Origin: Deltaproteobacteria bacterium
Lineage (GTDB): Bacteria > Desulfobacterota > Desulfobulbia > Desulfobulbales > BM004
Reading direction: 5' to 3'
DNA: 6,089 nucleotides
Assembly: GCA_019312695.1 (NCBI GenBank)
Contig: JAFDCT010000189.1
Coordinates: forward strand, 1 to 6,089
Part shown: positions 1-5,369 of the stretch, in pieces
Position numbering within the stretch: the stretch's first letter is position 1
Layout: every line of letters starts with the position of its first letter
Program-made: the position numbers and the translations under genes
The notes under the pieces: model-generated
Told to the model about the DNA's origin: nothing
What the model saw: only the letters and a program-made list of their open reading frames with translations
The model's database searches: none

Positions 1-1005
1 ACAATCAGGGCCGCCAACCAGGCCACCTATGATTTACTGGGCTACACGAGAGAGGAGCTGCTGGGTAAACCATTCTCAATCATTTTTGCAGAAGGCTATT
101 ATAGCGGCATAGGACTTGATGAGCTCATCAACAAAGGCTTCACCAGAAATGTGGAGACAACCTATCTGTCCAAATATGGCGAGAAGATACGCATGCTGAT
201 CACGGCTTCAGTAATTTTTAGCGAGGAGGGTAAATTTGAAGGTATTGTCTGTGTTGCCCAGGATATTACCATGCAAACCGAGACACTGCGAGCCGGTCAC
301 CTGGCTTCAATTGGTGAACTGGCAGCCGGAGTGGCCCATGAAATCAACAATCCCATAAACAGTATCATTAATTTCGCCCAGATCATGGTTGACGAGGTGC
401 AAAGAGGGGAAACGCCCGCCGTTGATATCCCTGAACGAATCATCAAAGAAGGTGACCGGGTTGCAAACATTGTGCGCAGCCTCCTATCTTTCGCCCGGGA
501 GAACGAAAAAGAAAAAAGACCAATTGATGCCCGTCATATACTCGATGAGGTTCTGGCCCTCACAGAAACCCAGATCACTAAGGACGGGATAAACCTGACA
601 GTTGATTTCCCAGCAGGACTCAAAAAAATACTCGCAGATTTTCAACAGATTGAACAGGTCTTCCTCAATATCGTCAACAATGCTCGTTATGCTTTGAACC
701 AGAAGCACCCGAAAGCTCACCCCAGAAAAAACTTCGTCATCCATGGCAGCGAGGAATTGGTTGATGAAAGGCTATTCCTTGAAGTCACCTTCATTGATTA
801 CGGCACCGGCATCCCCTCTTCAATTATTGACAAAATCTACAACCCATTCTTCTCAACAAAACCATCCGGAATCGGCACAGGTCTTGGACTTGCTATCAGC
901 CATGGGATTATTACCGATCACGGCGGTAAGCTCAGTTTTGAAAGCAGTTACGGGGACTTCACCAAGGTAACTATTCTGCTACCGTTAATAGCAGAGAACA
1001 GCTGA
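1..1005 (+). CDS. PAS-domain sensor histidine kinase, C-terminal part (5' end outside window)
   Basis: The reading frame is open from base 1, so the true start lies to the left; 334 residues are visible. Residues about 1-90 are a PAS domain: it begins with the NQATYDLLGYTREELLGK-type helix and ends with the usual G-x-V-x-V-x-x-DIT exit. A HisKA dimerisation domain follows at about 100-165, with H-box GVAHEINNP and phospho-acceptor His113 (codon at 337-339). Then comes an HATPase domain at about 205-330, with N-box NIVNNARYAL, G1 box DYGTGIP, F-box NPFFSTKP and G2 box GTGLGL. All catalytic boxes are intact, so an active autokinase is expected. No transmembrane segment is visible, and any sensor or membrane part would be upstream. 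There is no response regulator directly downstream; the next gene is convergent, 36 nt away. The signal and partner regulator cannot be told from this sequence. The class is certain, the pathway is not. Confidence 0.95.
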   Translation, partial: TIRAANQATYDLLGYTREELLGKPFSIIFAEGYYSGIGLDELINKGFTRNVETTYLSKYGEKIRMLITASVIFSEEGKFEGIVCVAQDITMQTETLRAGHLASIGELAAGVAHEINNPINSIINFAQIMVDEVQRGETPAVDIPERIIKEGDRVANIVRSLLSFARENEKEKRPIDARHILDEVLALTETQITKDGINLTVDFPAGLKKILADFQQIEQVFLNIVNNARYALNQKHPKAHPRKNFVIHGSEELVDERLFLEVTFIDYGTGIPSSIIDKIYNPFFSTKPSGIGTGLGLAISHGIITDHGGKLSFESSYGDFTKVTILLPLIAENS

Positions 1006-1041
1006 ACTGAACCACACTATTTTAAACTGTCCAACAGGTCC

Positions 1042-1638
1042 TTACATTTTCATATGCTGCGATCCGTGCTCCATTTTCATCCCACCCATTCCAAGAGTTT
1101 TAAGGACATCAGGAGTGATTTCCGCATACTTCATCAAAGTGCCTCCCTGTTCCTGGTGGAATTTCATGGCTGCGGCCTGATCTGCAAAGGGAATAAGCTC
1201 TTTTCCCATGGGGCCCATCATGTTGCTGCCGACTACATATTGGGCATCTGCAGCATTTATCCATTTCCCGGTGTCGAAGTCTTTTACCCAGATAACCGCA
1301 ACGTCATCTATGGAGTGCGTATTATCAAATTTTTCCATTCCGAAAAGGAAATTGAACATGCACTTGCAGCCGTCAAAAGGTGTCATTGAGTCGTCCTTAA
1401 AGATGATCTGCGAATGCCAGCGGGGATATTTTGCAGGATACATGCCGCACTTGCCGCAGGAGACATCATCAGCTATCTCCATCGGCTGCTTTACTGCAAC
1501 TTGACTTGATCCTGCTGCTGACTTCTCTCCTGTTTTGCTGCCAGCGACGGTACAGCCCATTGTCAAAACCATCAAAAAAACAATGCTTAAAGAAAAAACT
1601 TTTATGAAATCTTCATGCTGCAATCTAGTCTTCCTCAT
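1042..1638 (-). CDS. nosL: NosL-family copper-binding lipoprotein with Met/His-rich tail
   Basis: A 198-residue protein of the NosL family, periplasmic lipoproteins best known as Cu(I) donors for the NosZ copper site. Residues about 12-29 form a signal peptide ending in LTMGC; Cys29 would be the lipidated residue, although position -3 is Thr rather than the usual Leu, so the lipobox is imperfect. The NosL core is clear: CGKCGMYP (Cys61, Cys64, Met66), FDGCKCMF (Cys91, Cys93), then VIWVKDFDTGKWINA and YVVGSNMMGPMGKELIPF. The last 16 residues (183-198) are rich in Met and His and look like an added copper-binding tail. The ATG at 1638 is chosen because AGGAG lies 10 nt upstream and the signal peptide begins there; the longer ATG at 1761 would lie in the promoter and add a non-signal leader. 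No nosZ or other nos gene is visible, so the client may be NosZ elsewhere or another copper protein. The gene follows the RegBA-like operon on the same strand but has its own upstream region. Confidence 0.88.
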   Translation of the reverse strand: MRKTRLQHEDFIKVFSLSIVFLMVLTMGCTVAGSKTGEKSAAGSSQVAVKQPMEIADDVSCGKCGMYPAKYPRWHSQIIFKDDSMTPFDGCKCMFNFLFGMEKFDNTHSIDDVAVIWVKDFDTGKWINAADAQYVVGSNMMGPMGKELIPFADQAAAMKFHQEQGGTLMKYAEITPDVLKTLGMGGMKMEHGSQHMKM

Positions 1639-1648
1639 AACAAATTCT

Positions 1649-1653
1649 CTCCT
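1649..1653 (-). promoter_or_regulatory. Ribosome binding site of the nosL-like gene
   Basis: AGGAG on the minus strand, within AAGAGGAGAG, 10 nt before the ATG at 1638. It decides the start codon in favour of 1638 over the in-frame ATG at 1761. Confidence 0.8.
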
Positions 1654-1685
1654 CTTGAATGAAATTGTTGTTTGTCCGCAACCTG

Positions 1686-1709
1686 CTGTAGTCGGAATAT
1701 TCACTACAG
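1686..1709. repeat. Perfect 7-bp inverted repeat in the nosL leader
   Basis: Arms CTGTAGT (1686-1692) and ACTACAG (1703-1709) are separated by 10 nt that contain the small palindrome GAATATTC (1695-1702). The element sits directly after the proposed -10 box and well before the ribosome binding site. It would therefore fall either at the very 5' end of the transcript, as a stabilising stem-loop, or across the start point as an operator. There is no following U-run, so it is not an intrinsic terminator. The repeat is seen directly; the role is inferred. Confidence 0.55.
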
Positions 1710-1714
1710 TGTGG

Positions 1715-1743
1715 ACTATACTATTGATAAAAACCTCTGAACA
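1715..1743 (-). promoter_or_regulatory. Candidate sigma-70 promoter of the nosL-like gene
   Basis: Read on the minus strand: a weak -35 TGTTCA (1738-1743, 3 of 6), a 17-nt spacer and a good -10 TATAGT (1715-1720, 5 of 6), placing transcription start near 1708. The poor -35 directly abuts the RegA-like site at 1744-1760, the usual arrangement for a promoter needing an activator. An alternative pair is TTGCCA overlapping the site, with -10 TATCAA. Predicted by eye only. Confidence 0.45.
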
Positions 1744-1760
1744 TGTGGCAAATTGTCGCA
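1744..1760. promoter_or_regulatory. Putative RegA/PrrA-type binding site upstream of nosL
   Basis: TGTGGCAAATTGTCGCA, an imperfect palindrome with half-sites TGTGGCAA and TTGTCGCA around a central A (6 of 8 positions symmetric). It fits the RegA/PrrA pattern GCGNC-Nx-GNCGC as GTGGC-N5-GTCGC. It matches the site in front of the regBA-like operon (4054-4070, opposite strand) at 14 of 17 positions, sharing the unbroken 11-base core GGCAAATTGTC. It is centred about 44 bp upstream of the inferred nosL start point, suiting activation. Binding is inferred from this duplication and from the neighbouring RegA-like gene. Confidence 0.6.
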
Positions 1761-1981
1761 ATGCAGGGATAACATTTAGGGAAAAAACGCTGGGCCCAAA
1801 ATGTATTCCCCTTTTTATTGCAGATAATGCATATCTGTTGCTGATTTAGCGGATGCCCCAGAGGCAGGAAATAGTATTACGCCAGGAGATTCACCTCAGT
1901 TTCTCCTTCAGGATATTCCAATTACAGGCCGTTACTGGTGAATAAAAGGTGGGTATAACAGGGGGGACGAAGCCGGGGCGG
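1761..1981. other. Intergenic spacer between nosL promoter region and the regA-like gene
   Basis: No supported gene. Both strands carry only short frames without ribosome binding sites or recognisable products. The one structure seen is a 6-bp inverted repeat, AGGAGA (1884-1889) with TCTCCT (1902-1907) and a 12-nt loop, about 75 nt past the stop of the regulator gene. It has no U-run, so I do not call it a terminator, and I see no convincing terminator for the regBA-like operon. Confidence 0.5.
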
Positions 1982-2530
1982 TTATTTTTTTGGTGCGTAC
2001 TTATAGAGTTTTCTTTGCAGGGTTCTCCTGTGGATGCCGAGCTTCTGGGCAGCAGCGGTGATATTGTTGTCGCAGTCATTTAAAACCCTTTGAATATGTT
2101 CCCATTCAGCCCTTGCCAGTGACGGTACTTCAAATTCAACCTGTTCAGAGTCGCTTGGCAGATCTGGATCCTTTTGAAAAGCATTAAGAATATCATCTAC
2201 ATCAGCAGGTTTTGGCAGGTAATAGTAGGCTCCCAGTTTTATGGCTTCGGTTGCCGTGGCAATACTGCCATACCCTGTCAGGACGACGATTTTAAGAAAC
2301 GGCAGGAATTCCTTGGCCTCCCTGATCAAATCAAGACCGCTTTTTCCAGGCATCCTCAGATCAATCAAAGCCCAGTCCGGCTGGTTCTTTTTTATCATAT
2401 CCAATGCCTGATCAACATCAGCAGCCTCGAAAACAGTATATCCCCTGTTAATGAATGCCCGGGCCAGTCTTTCCCTGAAGTGCTCTTCATCATCAACCAG
2501 CAAGATACTTTCCATGGGCGAGTCCTCCAT
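1982..2530 (-). CDS. regA: RegA/PrrA/ActR-family redox response regulator
   Basis: A 182-residue regulator with a receiver domain (about 8-120) and a short C-terminal Fis-type helix-turn-helix (about 143-178), the compact plan and length of RegA/PrrA/ActR. Receiver residues are intact: acidic pocket Asp13/Asp14, phospho-acceptor Asp57 (ALIDLRMPG), Thr85 (VVLTGYGSIATA) and Lys107 (YLPKPAD). The DNA-binding end WEHIQRVL ... ITAAAQKLGIHRRTLQRKL closely follows the family's nearly invariant segment. In alphaproteobacteria these proteins control photosynthesis, carbon and nitrogen fixation, oxidases and denitrification genes. The start is uncertain: ATG at 2530 has GAGGA 6 nt before it, and ATG at 2515 (Met6) has GGAGG 8 nt before it; I use the longer. 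The gene begins 15 nt after the kinase stop, so it is co-transcribed. Matching sites in front of its own operon and of nosL are the likely targets. Family assignment is from remembered motifs. Confidence 0.92.
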   Translation of the reverse strand: MEDSPMESILLVDDEEHFRERLARAFINRGYTVFEAADVDQALDMIKKNQPDWALIDLRMPGKSGLDLIREAKEFLPFLKIVVLTGYGSIATATEAIKLGAYYYLPKPADVDDILNAFQKDPDLPSDSEQVEFEVPSLARAEWEHIQRVLNDCDNNITAAAQKLGIHRRTLQRKLYKYAPKK

Positions 2531-2545
2531 TGTCTTTCCTCTGGT

Positions 2546-3925
2546 CTAGCCAATCCCGATATGTGCCAGGGCCAGACTGATTGTTACGGTGCTGCCCTTC
2601 AGTTTTTCTGACGAAATTGTCAGGCTGCCGTCAAACTGCTCAGCCATATTCTGGGCCAGAAAGAGGCCCAACCCTAACCCCTTACCCTGTCCTTTGGTTG
2701 TAAAAAAGGGTTCAGCAGCTCTGCTGACTATTTCTTCATCCATGCCTGCTCCCTTGTCTGTCACCTGAAAGTATAAAAAGTTTTCATCATAAAAGCACCG
2801 AAGAAATACCCGGGAATCCGGCCCTGAAGCATCCATACCGTTTTTTACAAGCCCTTTTAAGGTGCGCACCAATGTCCTGAAGGGAACCAGTATTGAAAAA
2901 GCACCGGTTTCATTTTCAACCCTGATTCTCGCTCTGTCTGCAACGGGAAACTCAGCCAATGTACCCTGTATGACCTGATCAACAGTAAATTTATCCATTG
3001 ACTCACCCAGGTGTTCGCCGGCATCAGCGGCCATCTGGTAGAGGATATTTTTACAGGCCCTGACCTGATCCTTTATAAGCTGGGCGTCGTCAATGAGTCC
3101 CTGGCTTATCTCCCCTTTCTTTAGTTGATGCAGCATTTCCCCGGCAGCAACGGCAATGGTGGACAACGGCGTAGAGAACTCATGGGCTGCTCCTGCTGAC
3201 AGGGTCGCAAGTGAGGCAAGCTTTTCGCTCCTGGCTCTCTCCTCCTCAAGACTGACAAGGGTATGCTGGTACTCCTCAAGTGCCTTCTGGATTCGCCCGA
3301 CAAAAAAAACTATAAAAAAAGCTGCAATTGTAAAGGCCAGAAGCATCCCCTTGAGGTGGAGTTTCATATGATCAGACAGCTGCGTATATTCTGTAATTGC
3401 AGGATGACAGGCTTCCTGGATTTCAGCACCACCGATAAATCCGCCGGGCAGTATTAGAGGCAGAGGGCCGAAAACATCCTGGTCAATAACAAAGAGGGAG
3501 CCATAACACAGCACGGTAAAAATTGTAAGTCCCCAAGACCAATGCGCCCGCATCAAAACAGCTCCGAGCACTATGTGAACGAGATAGAGAAATGTAAAGG
3601 GATTCATAGGCCCCCCGGTTGAAAAAAGCAGGGCAGTCAAAAAAATTACATCCAGAATCATTACCAACCCGAAAAACCACTCCGGGATAATTTTCTTTAG
3701 TTTGTAAAGAAATCCGAAAAAGAGATTACTTGCAGCCTCAAAAACAATAATTGTCGAAACGAAAATAATCGGAATAGCAATCTCAAGATACGTGAAGGCA
3801 AGATAAATAAGAATCGCCTGGCAGAGAACCGCGCCCCAACGCAGATACAGAAGCCATGAAAAAGCAATATTGGATGTTGCTTCATTGAGCGGCCAGACCG
3901 ATATGGGATACTTTTTAAGCGTCAA
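2546..3925 (-). CDS. regB: RegB/PrrB-like membrane redox-sensing histidine kinase
   Basis: A 459-residue kinase. Six hydrophobic segments can be seen at about 22-45, 50-73, 83-103, 109-126, 130-147 and 191-210. They are followed by a coiled linker (211-240), a HisKA domain with H-box SAGAAHEFSTPLSTIA (His248) and an HATPase domain: N-box LKGLVKNGMDAS, G1 DKGAGM, F-box EPFFTTK, G2 GKGLGLGL. Two RegB hallmarks are kept. One is GGPMNPF (104-110), the GGxxNPF quinone-binding heptapeptide, in a predicted periplasmic turn between TM3 and TM4. The other is Cys291 in QVRACKNIL, which corresponds to the redox-box cysteine that inhibits the kinase on oxidation. A loop of about 40 residues before TM6 carries a Cys173-His174 pair of unknown meaning. 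The start is TTG at 3925, supported by GAGGAG 8 nt upstream. It should phosphorylate the RegA-like protein encoded next. Family call is strong; in vivo signals are inferred from the family. Confidence 0.93.
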   Translation of the reverse strand: MTLKKYPISVWPLNEATSNIAFSWLLYLRWGAVLCQAILIYLAFTYLEIAIPIIFVSTIIVFEAASNLFFGFLYKLKKIIPEWFFGLVMILDVIFLTALLFSTGGPMNPFTFLYLVHIVLGAVLMRAHWSWGLTIFTVLCYGSLFVIDQDVFGPLPLILPGGFIGGAEIQEACHPAITEYTQLSDHMKLHLKGMLLAFTIAAFFIVFFVGRIQKALEEYQHTLVSLEEERARSEKLASLATLSAGAAHEFSTPLSTIAVAAGEMLHQLKKGEISQGLIDDAQLIKDQVRACKNILYQMAADAGEHLGESMDKFTVDQVIQGTLAEFPVADRARIRVENETGAFSILVPFRTLVRTLKGLVKNGMDASGPDSRVFLRCFYDENFLYFQVTDKGAGMDEEIVSRAAEPFFTTKGQGKGLGLGLFLAQNMAEQFDGSLTISSEKLKGSTVTISLALAHIGIG

Positions 3926-3933
3926 CCTTCTAT

Positions 3934-3939
3934 CTCCTC
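3934..3939 (-). promoter_or_regulatory. Ribosome binding site supporting the TTG start of the regB-like gene
   Basis: GAGGAG on the minus strand with an 8-nt gap to the TTG at 3923-3925. It is the reason to accept a TTG start, which also keeps the N-terminal residues ahead of TM1. Confidence 0.75.
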
Positions 3940-3973
3940 AGGTACGGTTCCTGATATATTTGGCTCATGTGAA

Positions 3974-4017
3974 ATTTGACCCGAATTACTTATCAACCTC
4001 CGGACTCCTTGTCAAAT
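3974..4017. repeat. Spaced inverted repeat in the regB leader
   Basis: ATTTGAC (3974-3980) and GTCAAAT (4011-4017) are perfect inverted 7-mers with a 30-nt spacer, lying between the proposed -10 box and the ribosome binding site. The right arm overlaps a minus-strand TTGACA (4010-4015) that could be a second -35, but no good -10 follows it. The role is unknown and chance is possible. Confidence 0.3.
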
Positions 4018-4039
4018 GATCCCCCTGTTTAACACATTA

Positions 4040-4045
4040 ATTATA
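4040..4045 (-). promoter_or_regulatory. Candidate -10 box of the regBA-like operon
   Basis: A perfect TATAAT on the minus strand, giving a start near 4033 and a leader of about 108 nt. The -35 position at 17-nt spacing (4063-4068, CGGCAA) is poor and lies inside the RegA-like site, so regulator and polymerase would meet there. Predicted by eye. Confidence 0.45.
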
Positions 4046-4053
4046 AACGCGAA

Positions 4054-4070
4054 CGTGACAATTTGCCGCA
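4054..4070. promoter_or_regulatory. Putative RegA/PrrA-type binding site upstream of the regBA-like operon
   Basis: Minus strand TGCGGCAAATTGTCACG, that is GCGGC-N5-GTCAC, which fits the RegA/PrrA pattern GCGNC-Nx-GNCGC and matches the nosL site (1744-1760) at 14 of 17 positions. It overlaps the expected -35 of the TATAAT promoter and is centred about 29 bp before the inferred start. That position suggests negative autoregulation rather than activation, unless the start point is elsewhere. Confidence 0.6.
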
Positions 4071-4123
4071 TACTCAATTGCATAATTTTATGGTAAAAAA
4101 ATAATATGTTCTTTTCTCCACAG

Positions 4124-4166
4124 GTTTTCAATAAGACATCCCCCCCGTTTTAGTCTTTTTGAAAAC
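4124..4166. repeat. 14-bp near-perfect inverted repeat with C7 loop
   Basis: Arms 4124-4137 (GTTTTCAATAAGAC) and 4153-4166 (GTCTTTTTGAAAAC) pair at 13 of 14 positions, with a single T-T mismatch. The 15-nt loop contains seven consecutive C. Neither strand has a U-run directly after the stem, so this is not a standard terminator. It could fold in RNA or be a protein-binding dyad. The structure is directly visible; the role is unknown. Confidence 0.6.
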
Positions 4167-4183
4167 GAGATTCGAATACATCC

Positions 4184-4213
4184 CCACCCCGTTCTTTTCC
4201 CGGTTCGGGGTGG
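4184..4213. repeat. GC-rich 8-bp inverted repeat
   Basis: CCACCCCG (4184-4191) pairs perfectly with CGGGGTGG (4206-4213) across a 14-nt loop. It starts 17 nt after the previous inverted repeat, so the two stems could form one folded element. There is no U-run on either side and no known element is recognised. Confidence 0.55.
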
Positions 4214-4403
4214 AGGAGTATTTGGCCAACAATTTTTTCGAATGCGGGCTATGACAAAATCCCAGAGGACGGCTTTGGCCTCCCCTTTTATTTGCACCCC
4301 GCCGACAGAAAAAACCGTAGTACAAACCATTCCATTATTTTTATCATTCCCGCCAAATTTTTCTCGTCATTGCTTTACAATAGCAGTAGCATAGGACATG
4401 ACC

Positions 4404-5213
4404 ATGGTAAAAAATATCGCAAATATCATTGCTCACTGCTATGTCAATATTCCTTTTACGGAATTTGCCACATACCAGCCATTTATTGCTCAATACCGCA
4501 TCAATCCTGAGATCGGCCTTGACGATGATGCCCTTTACATCTTTACCAAGCAGGACTTTCAAGACAAGGCCGTTTTTTTAGCTGACCATGATCTGAGTTG
4601 TACGCTGCATGCACCATTCCATGATATGCTGCCGGGAGCCCTTGACCGGAAGGTCCTTCAGGCTGTACGGCAAAAATTAAGACGCTGCTTTGAGCTTATA
4701 GAAATTTTCAGACCCCGCTCAGTCGTCTGTCATCTTGGCTATCTGGATTGTATCCACAGTTATCAGCATGATCAGTGGCTTGAAACCTCCCTGGAAACCT
4801 GGCAGGAACTTCTCACTTTAGTTGAACCTTTCTCAACACCTGTCATGTTTGAAAACACTTATGAAACAGGGCCCCGGATCCATAAAATTATCCTTGAGGC
4901 CCTCGATTCTCCTTTGGCCCGATTCTGCCTTGATGTCGGCCATCTTCTGGCTTTTGCCACTGTACCATGGAACGATTGGCTTGCAACTCTCGGACCATGG
5001 CTTGGACAGCTTCATCTGCACGACAACCATGGTTTTCATGATGAACATTTGCCTGTTGGCAAGGGTAACTTCGATTTTCAGGGACTCTTTTCCTACCTAA
5101 AATCAAACAGTTACAACCCATTGATTACCCTAGAGCCCCGTTCTGAAAGTGATTTATGGGAAAGTCTGAATGCACTTGACAGATTCTCTTTATTCGACCA
5201 TAAATTAAGCTGA
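4404..5213 (+). CDS. Xylose isomerase-like TIM-barrel protein (sugar phosphate isomerase/epimerase family, COG1082-type)
   Basis: A 269-residue soluble protein of the xylose isomerase-like / AP endonuclease 2 TIM-barrel superfamily. Metal-ligand motifs appear in barrel order: LHAPFH (His69), VVCHLGY (His110), MFENT (Glu150), CLDVGH (Asp177, His180), LHLHDNHG (His204), DEHLPVGKG (Asp213, His215) and TLEP (Glu244). Their order resembles the nine zinc ligands of endonuclease IV. However, HLHDN...DEHLPxGxG is also typical of sugar isomerase/epimerase relatives, so the substrate cannot be fixed. The ATG at 4404 is chosen because AGGA (4393-4396) lies 7 nt before it; the in-frame ATG at 4398 has this motif only 1 nt away. 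The gene is divergent from the regBA-like operon and 156 nt before dnaE, with no evident shared function. It is full length for the family and has no signal peptide, so it is cytoplasmic. Confidence 0.85.
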   Translation: MVKNIANIIAHCYVNIPFTEFATYQPFIAQYRINPEIGLDDDALYIFTKQDFQDKAVFLADHDLSCTLHAPFHDMLPGALDRKVLQAVRQKLRRCFELIEIFRPRSVVCHLGYLDCIHSYQHDQWLETSLETWQELLTLVEPFSTPVMFENTYETGPRIHKIILEALDSPLARFCLDVGHLLAFATVPWNDWLATLGPWLGQLHLHDNHGFHDEHLPVGKGNFDFQGLFSYLKSNSYNPLITLEPRSESDLWESLNALDRFSLFDHKLS

Positions 5214-5369
5214 GAATCAGAGAATAACTCCTCAACGAAATGCCCGGGGGTTCTTTGAATCGCATACTGTTCCTGTGATTCCCCCCATGGAATCCCTGAA
5301 ATTCCCTTAAAAGAATAACTTTGAGAAGCGTAACTCTAATCCCAAATTTTAAAAATTCTTTAAACTGCC
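5214..5369. other. Spacer between the TIM-barrel gene and dnaE
   Basis: There is no gene. It contains a small perfect inverted repeat, GATTCC (5277-5282) and GGAATC (5289-5294), with loop CCCCAT. This is not followed by a T-run and is not a convincing terminator. The last 30 nt are AT-rich and probably include dnaE promoter or leader sequence, but no -35/-10 pair stands out. Confidence 0.4.

Larger units (their letters stand above)
4071..4403. other. Gene-free, structured intergenic region
   Basis: About 330 nt between the regBA-like promoter and the TIM-barrel gene. Frames of 65-80 codons exist on the minus strand, but they have no recognisable domain, and the two overlap each other in different frames. 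The stretch holds two marked inverted repeats (4124-4166 and 4184-4213), runs of C and G, and a TACAAT (4376-4381) that could be a -10 for the TIM-barrel gene but lacks a good -35. No known RNA family is recognised. Confidence 0.5.

Noticed and set aside
1006..1041. Bidirectional terminator between the PAS kinase and nosL
   Set aside because: Only a 4-bp stem (CTGT/ACAG) with a broken T-run is present; too weak to call although a terminator is expected between convergent genes.
1724..1738. FNR-type box (TTGAT half-site) in the nosL upstream region; a similar TTGAT also occurs in the regB leader
   Set aside because: In each case only one half matches TTGAT-N4-ATCAA; the other half is absent.
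1639..1761. Longer N-terminus for the nosL-like gene starting at the ATG at 1759-1761
   Set aside because: The 41 extra residues precede a normal signal peptide, the start falls inside the RegA-like palindrome, and the strong AGGAG at 1649-1653 points to the ATG at 1638.
4088..4330. Possible small minus-strand gene of 80 codons, and an overlapping 65-codon frame
   Set aside because: No recognisable domain, no clear ribosome binding site, two competing overlapping frames, and the stretch is dominated by inverted repeats that explain its composition better.
4462..4472. AATTTGCCACA, an 11-base match to one half of the nosL RegA-like site
   Set aside because: It is inside the TIM-barrel coding sequence, its partner half-site does not match, and it is explained by ordinary codons for Phe-Ala-Thr.
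5277..5294. Terminator for the TIM-barrel gene
   Set aside because: A 6-bp perfect stem but no T-run follows on either strand; kept only as a note in the spacer entry.
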